A DNA stretch of 35,712 nucleotides from Flavobacteriales bacterium (GCA_905339165.1 CAJPFH010000132.1:1-35712), one strand, 5' to 3'. Counted from the first letter of the stretch, positions 17,041 to 24,941 are shown. Numbers and translations: made by a program. The notes: a model not told the origin generated them from the sequence alone.

Positions 17041-17168
17041 AAAAGAACTATCTTTATAGCCTAAAACAACGAACCTCTAGTAAAACTAGAGGCTCTGATT
17101 TAGGTACTTCATGAATTGCTTCAATCAGATAATTCCAACGGCTTTCGCCTTATTGTGATTTGATTAAG
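17041..17168 (-). ncRNA. Second tracrRNA-like module (module 1), upstream and in tandem
   Basis: Minus-strand 17167-17153 can form an unbroken 15-bp duplex (one G-U) with repeat bases 2-16. It is followed by CACAATAAGGC-GAAA-GCCGT, the same anti-repeat-nexus junction as in module 2 (13 identical bases, ATCACAATAAGGC). Two further hairpins follow: TCTGATT with AATCAGA, and CCTCTAG-TTTTA-CTAGAGG at 17075-17093. No T tract follows them, so transcription probably continues into module 2. Shorter pairing and the missing terminator suggest either a decayed duplicate or a regulatory RNA segment. Its anti-repeat overlaps the cas9 promoter region. Confidence 0.65.
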
Positions 17169-17189
17169 ACAAAAGTAATAAATATTTTG
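17159..17189 (+). promoter_or_regulatory. Candidate cas9 promoter
   Basis: TTTG at 17159-17162 is followed after 20 bases by TATTTTG at 17183-17189, one base short of TAnnTTTG, placing a start about 10 nt before the cas9 ATG. The -33 part lies inside the anti-repeat of tracrRNA module 1. Moderate-to-weak match. Confidence 0.35.
17170..17177 (-). promoter_or_regulatory. -7 element for the tracrRNA transcript
   Basis: The minus strand reads TACTTTTG, an exact TAnnTTTG match. Transcription would begin at about 17163-17166, at the first base of the module 1 anti-repeat. At the -33 position there is ATG instead of TTG, 20 bases upstream. It is divergent from and overlaps the candidate cas9 promoter. 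Confidence 0.5.
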
Positions 17190-17205
17190 AATAAAAACAT
17201 TTGAT

Positions 17206-20200
17206 ATGAGTAAAATTAAACTTGGACTTGATTTAGGAACTAATAGTATTGGTTGGGCTGTACTAGAAAAACATGATGGAAAATATGACTTTTTAGAGAA
17301 AAAAGATAAAAAAGGAAATTTAATTCCAACTAAAGGAAGTTATATTTTTCCAAAAGACGTAAATGCTGACGAAAATTCTAAAGCAGCTGAAAGAAGAGGT
17401 TTTAGAGGGGCAAGAAGAAGATTAGAAAGAATAATTCTAAGAAAAATAAGTACGCTAAAAGTTCTTAATGAATTTGGGTTATGTCCACTATTTGAAGAAG
17501 GCGAATTAAGTGATTGGAAAAATAAAAAAATATACCCATGTAAAAATGAAAAGTTTATTGAGTGGCAAAGAACTGGAAAAAAGAATGGAAATGCTGAGAT
17601 TGAACGATTAAAACAACCTTATTACTTACGTCATTTGGCAGCTACAAAAGAAGGTTTAATGGATTTTGAACAGGGTAAATTACAACTTGGTAGGGCTTTT
17701 TATCATTTAGCACAACGTAGAGGTTATCTTTCTAATGGAGAAGATGAGCAAAGTGATGATAAATTAGAATTATTCAAAAATGAATTGACAAAATTATTAG
17801 AAGAAGTAAACACAATAAATGAGTTTAGAGAGCCTTATAAAGTAATTTTTGAAAACAGAAATACAGATAAAAAAGTAAAAACAATTGATAAAAAAATTAA
17901 TGCATGGATTAAAAAGGAAAAGGAATACAATAACTTGAAAGATAGCATTATTGAAGAAATAAATAAGCCTGATAATGAAGGAAAGGTTATGACCTCTATT
18001 AATGAGTTAAGTGAAAAAATAAAAGAAGCCCATGAAAAAGGAAATTGTGCACCAACATTAGGTAGCTATTTTAATTGGATTTATACAAAATCAAACAATC
18101 AAGGAATCGTCAATAAAATAAGAGGTCAATATACACACAGAGACAATCATTATATAGCAGAGTTTAATTATATATGCAAGAAACAAAACATTAAAAGTGA
18201 GTTAAGAGAAAAACTTCATCAAGCTATTTTTTATCAAAGACCACTAAAAAGTCAAAAAGGTTTGGTTGCTATGTGTCCTTTAGAACCAAAACGAAAAAGA
18301 ATAGCTGTTTCACATCCTCTTTTTGAAGAATTTAGAATGTGGGAGTCGATAAATAGAATAAAAATAGGATATGGAGAAGGTTCAAAACTAGATTTTCTTA
18401 CTAAAGAACAAAAAGAATTAATAAAGCCTTTGTTTTTACAGAAAACAGATTTTGAATTTAGAAAAATAGCCGAAAAACTTAGTGGAGATAAAACTTATTG
18501 TTATGTCAAAACACCTGAAAAAGTGTTTTTTAAGAAAGATGATGAACCTATAGAAGGAGGTGTAGCTGAACTATTTTTCAACTTTCCGTTAGATAAAAAA
18601 ATTTCAGCTTGCCCCACTACTTCTGCTATATCAAAGCTGTTGGGTAAAGATAAATATAAAGAAAAACCCTTTCTAAATACAGGATATAAAGAAGAAAAGA
18701 ATAAAACAAATATTAGTATTGAGGATATTTGGCATTGCTTGTTTTTAGATGATTTAGAAAAGAAAGACAGAAAAACAATTAGAAAAGAATTTGCAGAAAA
18801 GCATCTTGCGTTAGATGAAAAGGGGATTGAAGATTTTCAAAAAATAAAACTGGCAAAGGGATATGGTAATTTGAGTAAAGCGGCACTTAAAAAGATAGTT
18901 CCTTTTCTCGAAAAGGGAGAAATATATTCTCATGCAGTATTTTTAGCCAATATTTCAGCGGTACTTAATCGAAAAATAAATGATGAGGAACAAAAAATAA
19001 TTGCAAAAAAAATAAATGAAGCTCTCAGTAATCACAAAATTGAAAAGCAAAATAGTGGCATTGCAAACAATTACATCAGTAAAGTAAAAGACAACAAAGA
19101 AGGTCTTGGAGATAATGCAATTAGTATTGAAGCACATAAAAATGGTTTGAAGAAAGAACTGATTGATTGGATAGGGGAATCGGAATATAATAAATTAAAA
19201 GAGGAAGAAAGGGACAAACTTTTAAGGGATTGTTGGAATAAATTTTCTGATGCCAGTTTAAATAAATCTTCAAAAGAAATAGTCTATATTTCTACTAAAA
19301 CGATACCTGAATTTATTTTTGACAAACTAACAGAAACCTTTCCAAACGATGCTATTAATGTTTCTAAATTGTATCATCCCTCAGCAATGGAAGTTTATAA
19401 ACCTGCTGACAAAAAATTAGGAAATCCAGAAATTAGCTCTATAAAGAACCCTGTATTTAACAGGTCAATGCATCAAATAAAAAGATTGTGTAACAAACTT
19501 ATTAAAGAAGGTGTAGTTGATAAAGATACCGAAGTGAATGTGGAAGTTGCTGGAGAAATAAATAGTGCTAGTTATCGTAAAGCAATTGCTCGATGGCAAA
19601 AAGAACAAGAGGTTATCAGAGATTGGGCAAAAAATGAAATTATTAATACATATCCAAAAGAATGTCATCACGAAATACAACCTACGGATACAGATATCAT
19701 AAAGTATATTTTGTGGAAAGAACAAAATCATCAATGTTTATACACAGAATCACAAATTTCAGTATGTGATTTTTTAGGAGGAAAAACAACTTACGATATT
19801 GAACATACTATACCTAGAAGTAAATTTAATGACAATTCATTAGCCAATAAAACACTTGCTGATGCTGAATTTAACCGAACAATTAAAAAAGATATTCTAC
19901 CAGGTCTTTTAAATGAAAACTTCAAAGGAAAAACAATCAACAAAGAATCAATTATTACAAATAGAAACTCCAACCTTAAATCATATTCATTAAAAAACAA
20001 TGTGCCAACTTGGAGTGTAGGCTTAAAATCTTTGAAAGATGAACATAAAAAGTATAAAGTAGCTGCAAGAAGTATTACCGACTCAATTTCACATGATAAA
20101 GTAATGACCAAGGTTCATTACACTAAAATTAAGTTAGATTATTTAAGCAAGAAATATAAAAATTTTGAATGTGAAGAAATAACCAATCAATTTTCAAACG

Positions 20201-21765
20201 CCAATTTAGTTGATACCAGAATAATTGCAAAATATGCTCGAGCATATTTAAACTCTTATTTTAATAAAGTGAATGTAGTTAACGGAAAAGTTACTGAAAC
20301 ATTGCGTAAGATGTGGGGCTTAGAACCTGAATATGCGGTAAAAGATAGAAGTAATCATATTCATCATTGCATTGATGCAGTTACCGTTGCTTGTGTTGAA
20401 AGAGCTACTGTTAACTGGATTTCGGAAGCATTTCATAAATACGAAAAAGATTATTTCAAGGGAAATGACAATCCAAAATACCAATTAAAACCACCTATGA
20501 ATGATTTTGCCAATAGAATGCATAATCTTCATAAGGAAGTATTTATTTATCATAGACAAATAGATAGAATAAAACCATTGTTGGACGCCATTGAAAAAGG
20601 AAATAACATAAAACAAAACCTAAGAGGAAAATTAAACAGCCAAAATCCTTATGCTCATATTAAGAAAAATGGAAAATTAATTTTTGCTAAACGAAAACCG
20701 ATTACAAAAATAAGTGAAGGAGATATTGAAAATATAATTGATGAAGGAATAAAAAATAGATTATTAGCTCTTGCCGATATTAAAGGCTGGGAGAAGTTGA
20801 TGGAATTTCAAGTTAAAGAGAATGAAGATGTTGTAGAAAAGCAAAAAGAACATAAAAATAGTATTGCTTTTAAAATTTTTGAAAAAATAAAAAAAGATGA
20901 CAAGAAAAAAGATGTAGTAGTACAATCCTTTTCAAAACAAAATCTTACAGCCGAATTTTTAGATATTAATGAGCTTATTACAATGTTATATAATACTATA
21001 ATTAGATTAGATATTGACGAAAAGAAAAGAGAAAATTATAAAGAAAAAATTGCAAAAGAAGTTACTAACCTTACTAGAACTAAAGGATTGGAATTATTAT
21101 TAAAAGAAAGTGAAGGGGTTATTGTTCTTCCTGAATATTATGATGAAAAGAAGAAAAAACAGATTGGTAGAATGGTAATAAAAAATATACGGTTAAAAGC
21201 ATATAAGCAGAATCAATATCCGCTGAAAAATTATAGAGTTATAGATAAATCCATTTTTGATTATAAAACTGACTTTTATTTTATTAAAAAAAAAGGAAGT
21301 AATTATAAATTAAAAATTTACGGAGATTTAATGCCTGATAAACCTGATGGGCGTCAAAAGTTTACAAAAAGAGATGACGAATTAATAAACTCCTATAATA
21401 TAGTTAAAAATATTTTTGATAAACCCAAAACTTTACCATTATTATTTGAGATTTATGTTGGTAGTTTTTTCATCGTTTTTGACAAAAATATTGATGAAAT
21501 AAACTGGAATGATTTCTCTGATTTAAATAAAAGATTATTTAAAACTAAAAAATTTGATGATGATAAAAATATTATATTGGAAAGACATAATCATTCACAT
21601 TCCAATGAAGATAAATACATAGGAAGTGAGTCGGATTTGACAGGTAATCAGTTTTTTTTATTAAAAAGAACAACATCAACATTAAGAGTAATCCCTGCAA
21701 AAATTGATACTTTGGGTAATTTAGATGTTGAGTTTTCTAAGAAATTTATTGAGTTAAATTCATAA
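17206..21765 (+). CDS. cas9: Cas9, type II-C, large Bacteroidota form
   Basis: A 1519-residue RNA-guided DNA endonuclease. RuvC-I begins LGLDLGTNSIGWAVLE with Asp9. The Arg-rich bridge helix is at about residues 60-80 (ERRGFRGARRRLERI). RuvC-II has Glu780 (NVEVAGE), the HNH domain has His867 (YDIEHTIPRSKF), and RuvC-III has His1054 and Asp1057 (HIHHCIDAVTVA). All catalytic residues are present, so it should be active. It is much longer than compact II-C Cas9 proteins (about 1000-1100) but in the range of large Bacteroidota forms. Codon use is very A-rich compared with the neighbouring housekeeping genes, a sign of possible transfer. csn2 and cas4 are absent, which supports subtype II-C. cas1 and cas2 are not downstream in the usual place but about 3.4 kb away on the other strand. 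Confidence 0.97.
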   Translation: MSKIKLGLDLGTNSIGWAVLEKHDGKYDFLEKKDKKGNLIPTKGSYIFPKDVNADENSKAAERRGFRGARRRLERIILRKISTLKVLNEFGLCPLFEEGELSDWKNKKIYPCKNEKFIEWQRTGKKNGNAEIERLKQPYYLRHLAATKEGLMDFEQGKLQLGRAFYHLAQRRGYLSNGEDEQSDDKLELFKNELTKLLEEVNTINEFREPYKVIFENRNTDKKVKTIDKKINAWIKKEKEYNNLKDSIIEEINKPDNEGKVMTSINELSEKIKEAHEKGNCAPTLGSYFNWIYTKSNNQGIVNKIRGQYTHRDNHYIAEFNYICKKQNIKSELREKLHQAIFYQRPLKSQKGLVAMCPLEPKRKRIAVSHPLFEEFRMWESINRIKIGYGEGSKLDFLTKEQKELIKPLFLQKTDFEFRKIAEKLSGDKTYCYVKTPEKVFFKKDDEPIEGGVAELFFNFPLDKKISACPTTSAISKLLGKDKYKEKPFLNTGYKEEKNKTNISIEDIWHCLFLDDLEKKDRKTIRKEFAEKHLALDEKGIEDFQKIKLAKGYGNLSKAALKKIVPFLEKGEIYSHAVFLANISAVLNRKINDEEQKIIAKKINEALSNHKIEKQNSGIANNYISKVKDNKEGLGDNAISIEAHKNGLKKELIDWIGESEYNKLKEEERDKLLRDCWNKFSDASLNKSSKEIVYISTKTIPEFIFDKLTETFPNDAINVSKLYHPSAMEVYKPADKKLGNPEISSIKNPVFNRSMHQIKRLCNKLIKEGVVDKDTEVNVEVAGEINSASYRKAIARWQKEQEVIRDWAKNEIINTYPKECHHEIQPTDTDIIKYILWKEQNHQCLYTESQISVCDFLGGKTTYDIEHTIPRSKFNDNSLANKTLADAEFNRTIKKDILPGLLNENFKGKTINKESIITNRNSNLKSYSLKNNVPTWSVGLKSLKDEHKKYKVAARSITDSISHDKVMTKVHYTKIKLDYLSKKYKNFECEEITNQFSNANLVDTRIIAKYARAYLNSYFNKVNVVNGKVTETLRKMWGLEPEYAVKDRSNHIHHCIDAVTVACVERATVNWISEAFHKYEKDYFKGNDNPKYQLKPPMNDFANRMHNLHKEVFIYHRQIDRIKPLLDAIEKGNNIKQNLRGKLNSQNPYAHIKKNGKLIFAKRKPITKISEGDIENIIDEGIKNRLLALADIKGWEKLMEFQVKENEDVVEKQKEHKNSIAFKIFEKIKKDDKKKDVVVQSFSKQNLTAEFLDINELITMLYNTIIRLDIDEKKRENYKEKIAKEVTNLTRTKGLELLLKESEGVIVLPEYYDEKKKKQIGRMVIKNIRLKAYKQNQYPLKNYRVIDKSIFDYKTDFYFIKKKGSNYKLKIYGDLMPDKPDGRQKFTKRDDELINSYNIVKNIFDKPKTLPLLFEIYVGSFFIVFDKNIDEINWNDFSDLNKRLFKTKKFDDDKNIILERHNHSHSNEDKYIGSESDLTGNQFFLLKRTTSTLRVIPAKIDTLGNLDVEFSKKFIELNS

Positions 21766-21819
21766 TTTTAAAAAGTAAAAATCACCCCCACAGGTAAAAT
21801 AGAAAAGTGTTAATGTATA

Positions 21820-21909
21820 ACCCAACGGCTTAGAGATTGTTTAATAAAAGCATGCTTTATAAATCAAAATAGGATAGAACAGTACCAAAAAACTATATTT
21901 ACAAAGTAA
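21820..21909 (+). pseudogene. Remnant of a RhuM-family gene
   Basis: In frame from 21820 the sequence encodes TQRLRDCLIKACFINQNRI followed by EQYQK. This aligns with TQRLKDYLVKGYTINQKRL of the intact RhuM-Fic protein further down. There is no start codon and the frame stops at 21907-21909. The homology begins exactly at the TQRL codons, the point where the truncated RhuM gene at 21923-22276 ends. It is a leftover from recombination in a RhuM gene cluster. Confidence 0.65.
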
Positions 21910-21922
21910 ATCTGCTTTTGCT

Positions 21923-22276
21923 ATGAGTAATATTGAAATTTATAAATCTGCTGATAATAACATTGAGATACAGGTAAACTTTGAGAACGAAACATTTTGG
22001 CTTACGCTCAATCAAATTGCCGCATTATTTCAGAGGGATAAGTCTGTAGTATCTAGGTACTTATCTAATATTTATAAAGAAGGAGAGCTGGATAAAGATT
22101 CAACTGTTGCAAAAAATGCAACAGTTCAAAAGGAAGCCGAGAGAGAAATAGTTAGAGATATAGAATATTATAATTTGGATGCAATTCTGTCGGTAGGTTA
22201 TCGTGTAAAATCTCAAAGAGGTATTCAATTTCGACAGTGGGCAACCCAACGCTTAAACGTAAAAATGACAATATAA
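21923..22276 (+). CDS. Truncated RhuM-family protein
   Basis: A 117-residue protein corresponding to the N-terminal RhuM domain only. It aligns over its length with the first part of the next gene (EIYKSADNNIEIQV, FWLTLNQIAALFQRDKSVVS, YYNLDAILSVGYRVKSQRG, QFRQWATQRL). Homology stops at TQRL and five unrelated residues (NVKMTI region) precede the stop, so the C-terminal half, where a Fic domain would be expected, is missing. It probably no longer has Fic activity. It may still bind DNA or partner proteins through the helix-turn-helix-like N-terminus. It starts 157 bp after cas9. Confidence 0.75.
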   Translation: MSNIEIYKSADNNIEIQVNFENETFWLTLNQIAALFQRDKSVVSRYLSNIYKEGELDKDSTVAKNATVQKEAEREIVRDIEYYNLDAILSVGYRVKSQRGIQFRQWATQRLNVKMTI

Positions 22277-22278
22277 AT

Positions 22279-23250
22279 ATGAACGAAGTGATTCTATACC
22301 AAACCAAGAATAATCAAACTCAAGTTGAAGTGCGTTTTGAAGGAGACTCCGTTTGGTTAAACCAGTATCAATTGGTTGAATTGTTTGAAAGCAGTCGGTC
22401 TAATATTGTTGAACATATCAAAAATATTTACAACACCGAAGAGTTAGATAAGAAATCAACTTGTCGGAATTTCCGACAAGTTCGAAAAGAAGGTAAACGT
22501 ATGGTAGAAAGAGAAATTGAACATTATAACTTAGATGTGATTATTTCAGTAGGATACCGTGTTAATTCCAAACGAGGGACTCAATTTCGCCAGTGGGCAA
22601 CCCAACGGCTAAAAGATTATTTGGTAAAGGGTTATACCATCAATCAAAAACGGTTAGACGAATTACAACAAACCGTACAGTTGATTCAAAAATCCATTTC
22701 AAACGAAACCAATTTAACCGAAGCCAAAGGTTTGCTCGAAATAATTACCAACTATACCCAAAGCTTTGTGTTGCTCAATCAGTACGACAGCAATACCATT
22801 AAAACAACTGGGCTAAATAAGGAAATTACTTACGAAATACAATACCAAGAAGCCAAACAAGCCATAGTTGAACTAAAAAAACAATTGATGGCAAAAAAAG
22901 AAGCCACCAATTTGTTTGGCAACGAAAAAGACCAAAGTTTTTCGGGCATTTTGCAAAGCGTAGTACAAACTTTTGATGGTGTATATTTATACCACAGCAT
23001 AGAAGAGCAAGCCGCCCATTTGTTGTATTTTTGCATCAAAAACCATCCGTTTAGCGATGGCAACAAACGCATCGGGGCGTTTTTATTTATTTGGTTTCTC
23101 GAAAAAAACAAACACCGTTTTAAGAAAAACGGAGAATTGAAAATAAACGACAACGGGTTAACGGCTTTGGCACTGCTAGTGGCACAAAGCCACCCTGACG
23201 AAAAAGAGTTGATGGTAAAACTGGTGGTGAATTTAATTGCAAATGCATAA
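22279..23250 (+). CDS. RhuM domain-Fic/DOC fusion protein
   Basis: A 323-residue protein from the ATG at 22279, two bases after the previous stop; the frame is open a further 14 codons upstream inside the preceding gene, but that extension does not match the family. Residues 1-120 are the RhuM virulence-protein domain (SVWLNQYQLVELFESSRSNI, GYRVNSKRGTQFRQWATQRL). A helical linker follows. The C-terminus is a Fic/DOC domain with HPFSDGNKRIGAFLF, where His256 is the predicted catalytic His of HxFxDGNKR. Such enzymes transfer AMP or phosphate to target proteins and often act as toxins. No separate antitoxin gene is evident. Position between cas9 and the array suggests a mobile or defence cargo. 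Confidence 0.88.
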   Translation: MNEVILYQTKNNQTQVEVRFEGDSVWLNQYQLVELFESSRSNIVEHIKNIYNTEELDKKSTCRNFRQVRKEGKRMVEREIEHYNLDVIISVGYRVNSKRGTQFRQWATQRLKDYLVKGYTINQKRLDELQQTVQLIQKSISNETNLTEAKGLLEIITNYTQSFVLLNQYDSNTIKTTGLNKEITYEIQYQEAKQAIVELKKQLMAKKEATNLFGNEKDQSFSGILQSVVQTFDGVYLYHSIEEQAAHLLYFCIKNHPFSDGNKRIGAFLFIWFLEKNKHRFKKNGELKINDNGLTALALLVAQSHPDEKELMVKLVVNLIANA

Positions 23251-23332
23251 CCTTGCAACAATCACTTACCAATAAAAAGTTCTTTGACATATTAATACAG
23301 CACAACCAATGTGAATGTTGACTCGAAAATTT

Positions 23333-23441
23333 GTCAGTTCGAGTAGCCCACATGGAGCGATAGCGGAATGTGGGCGTATCGAGAACTAAAAACAGTACTT
23401 CTCGATACACTCCGCAAAAGCTTCGTTACTCGAAGTGACAG
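23333..23441. repeat. REP-like repeat pair C
   Basis: A head-to-head REP-like pair (GTCAGTTCGAGTAGC ... CTCGAAGTGACAG). The left half carries an extra small palindrome, CCCACAT...ATGTGGG. Located between the Fic gene and the array. Confidence 0.75.
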
Positions 23442-23473
23442 TTTTTTTGTTATTTCGATTCTTTCTTTTTTTT

Positions 23474-23510
23474 GTCAGTTCGAGTAGTGAGGAACGAGCG
23501 TATCGAGAAG
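23474..23510. repeat. REP-like single unit D
   Basis: A single unit, GTCAGTTCGAGTAGTGAGG followed by AACGAGCGTATCGAGAAG, about 35 bp before the palindrome at the array start. Where an array leader would be expected there are instead REP-like units. Confidence 0.7.
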
Positions 23511-23546
23511 CGACAAATTTTCGAAAAACCACTCTTATCAGACCAA

Positions 23547-23589
23547 AATCAAACCACAACGCGAGCGAAGCTCGCGTTGTGGTTTGATT
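23547..23589 (+). promoter_or_regulatory. Palindrome fusing an inverted partial repeat to CRISPR repeat 1
   Basis: The left arm at 23547-23566 (AATCAAACCACAAC plus GCGAGC) and the right arm at 23570-23589 (GCTCGC plus the first 14 bases of repeat 1) are perfectly complementary over 20 bp, separated by GAA. A plus-strand transcript would fold the start of repeat 1 into a closed hairpin that mimics the repeat/anti-repeat duplex. Confidence 0.8.
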
Positions 23590-24334
23590 AAAGATTAGGA
23601 AGTACGATATTTAACCAAGTAACAGCTAAAGAACAACCAAGGTTGTGGTTTGATTAAAGATTAGGAAGTACGATATTAAGATTTCTGAAATAGAAAGACA
23701 ATTAACGGTTGTGGTTTGATTAAAGATTAGGAAGTACGATATTCGCAAGGTTATCCGAGAGATTTCCTTCGGGGTTGTGGTTTGATTAAAGATTAGGAAG
23801 TACGATATTTGTCGGTAGTTTTAAATGCTAATGTAAAACGTTGTGGTTTGATTAAAGATTAGGAAGTACGATATTAAGGCGAACCAACTTACGAATTAGA
23901 ATTTAGTTGTGGTTTGATTAAAGATTAGGAAGTACGATATTAAGTAGATGCCTTGATGGAGTTACTGGTAGTTGTGGTTTGATTAAAGATTAGGAAGTAC
24001 GATATTGAATCAACGCATCGCCAATGCGGGCATTTGTTGTGGTTTGATTAAAGATTAGGAAGTACGATATTTGCACTTTACACTAAATCGTTATTCGGCA
24101 GTTGTGGTTTGATTAAAGATTAGGAAGTACGATATTACCAGTACAAGAAGAAACACCAGTACAGGAGTTGTGGTTTGATTAAAGATTAGGAAGTACGATA
24201 TTATTGGACATGATAGACCTTATTGTTTTATTGTTGTGGTTTGATTAAAGATTAGGAAGTACGATATTGAGCCAACGCATACAGGCAAGAGATACACGGT
24301 TGTGGTTTGATTAAAGATTAGGAAGTACGATATT
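23576..24334 (+). CRISPR. Type II-C CRISPR array, 12 repeats and 11 spacers
   Basis: Twelve identical 36-bp repeats start at 23576, 23642, 23708, 23774, 23840, 23906, 23971, 24036, 24101, 24167, 24233 and 24299. Each begins GTTGTGGTTTGATTAAAG and ends TACGATATT. Spacers are 30 nt, except spacers 6, 7 and 8, which are 29 nt. I find no repeat degeneracy at either end. Complementarity to the minus-strand tracrRNA shows that crRNA is made from the plus strand. Spacer 9 (24137-24166) contains ACCAGTACA twice and would read as P-V-Q-E-E-T-P-V-Q-E, suggesting a repetitive coding target. I saw no spacer match elsewhere in the window. Confidence 0.98.
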
Positions 24335-24389
24335 AGTTGCTCTGAAAGCTTCTAATACTTAAAAACTTAAAAGAAAATATCGTAAACAA

Positions 24390-24438
24390 AAATGCTTCTT
24401 TCTTGGTTGAAATTGCCTAGATTGAAGCATTTTTTTTT
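24390..24438 (+). terminator. Terminator downstream of the CRISPR array
   Basis: AATGCTTC at 24391-24398 pairs with GAAGCATT at 24424-24431. An inner TCTTGG/CCTAGA stem with one mismatch extends it, and a run of T residues reaches 24438. It lies 57 bp after the last repeat on the strand from which crRNA is made. Confidence 0.7.
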
Positions 24439-24454
24439 AATTCATAACAACATT

Positions 24455-24561
24455 GTCCGTTCGAGTAGCGAGGTACGAGCATATCGAGAACCGACAAGAG
24501 CAGGATTAAAAATGTGCACTTCTCGGTACGTTTTTCGTACCTCAAAACACTCGAAGTGACA
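24455..24561. repeat. REP-like repeat pair E (long form)
   Basis: A paired unit about 107 bp long with an internal segment (CCGACAAGAGCAGGATTAAA and what follows) that is shared almost exactly with unit H at 25001. E and H are therefore direct long repeats on either side of the GIY-YIG gene. Confidence 0.8.
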
Positions 24562-24571
24562 TGTTTTTTTT

Positions 24572-24608
24572 GTCCGTTCGAGTAGCGAGGTACGAGCATA
24601 TCGAGAAC
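24572..24608. repeat. REP-like single unit F
   Basis: GTCCGTTCGAGTAGCGAGG followed by TACGAGCATATCGAGAAC, the same as the first part of unit E. It ends 28 bp before the GIY-YIG start codon. Confidence 0.7.
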
Positions 24609-24636
24609 AATAAAAAACATCTAATTTTGGTTTCTT

Positions 24637-24933
24637 ATGAAAACACACCATTATTTCGTTTATATTTTAAGGTGTAACGATGGTACTTATTATACAGGAG
24701 TAACAAATAATTTAGAAAGACGATTTTCAGAACATCAAAGTGGAGAAGATACCAGTGCTTATACTTTTAAAAGAAGACCTGTACAATTAGTATTTTATGC
24801 CGAATTTTCGAATATTGATTTTGCGATTGAAAAAGAAAAACAGCTCAAAAAATGGTCTAGGGCTAAAAAAGAAGCCTTGATAGAAGGAAAGTATGAGTTA
24901 TTATCTGAATTGAGTAAAAAGAAGTTTAGATAA
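24637..24933 (+). CDS. GIY-YIG domain endonuclease (UPF0213-like)
   Basis: A 98-residue protein consisting of a single GIY-YIG nuclease domain: YFVYIL (residues 6-11) and YYTGVT (18-23) form the signature strands. They are followed by NNLERRFSEHQSG with the expected catalytic Arg, and AIEKEKQLKKW with Glu66 as the likely metal ligand. Such stand-alone proteins are common and often multi-copy in Bacteroidota; their role is unclear (repair, or mobility of short repeats). The gene lies between REP-like units on both sides and between the CRISPR array and cas2, but no known CRISPR system uses such a protein, so its place here is probably due to the repeats. Confidence 0.88.
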   Translation: MKTHHYFVYILRCNDGTYYTGVTNNLERRFSEHQSGEDTSAYTFKRRPVQLVFYAEFSNIDFAIEKEKQLKKWSRAKKEALIEGKYELLSELSKKKFR

Positions 24934-24941
24934 AAACTTCT

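Noticed and set aside
22830-23261. 143-codon minus-strand open frame
   Set aside because: It lies wholly opposite the RhuM-Fic gene, has no homology features, and its residues mirror the codon pattern of the real gene.
23576-24334. Self-targeting spacers
   Set aside because: I compared the 11 spacers by eye with the rest of the window and saw no match; a genome-wide search was not possible.
24417-24651. Two overlapping minus-strand frames of 67 and 69 codons
   Set aside because: They run through the REP-like repeats E and F and contain the repeated word LDMLVPRYSNGQ or RYARTSLLER, which is just the repeat read as protein.
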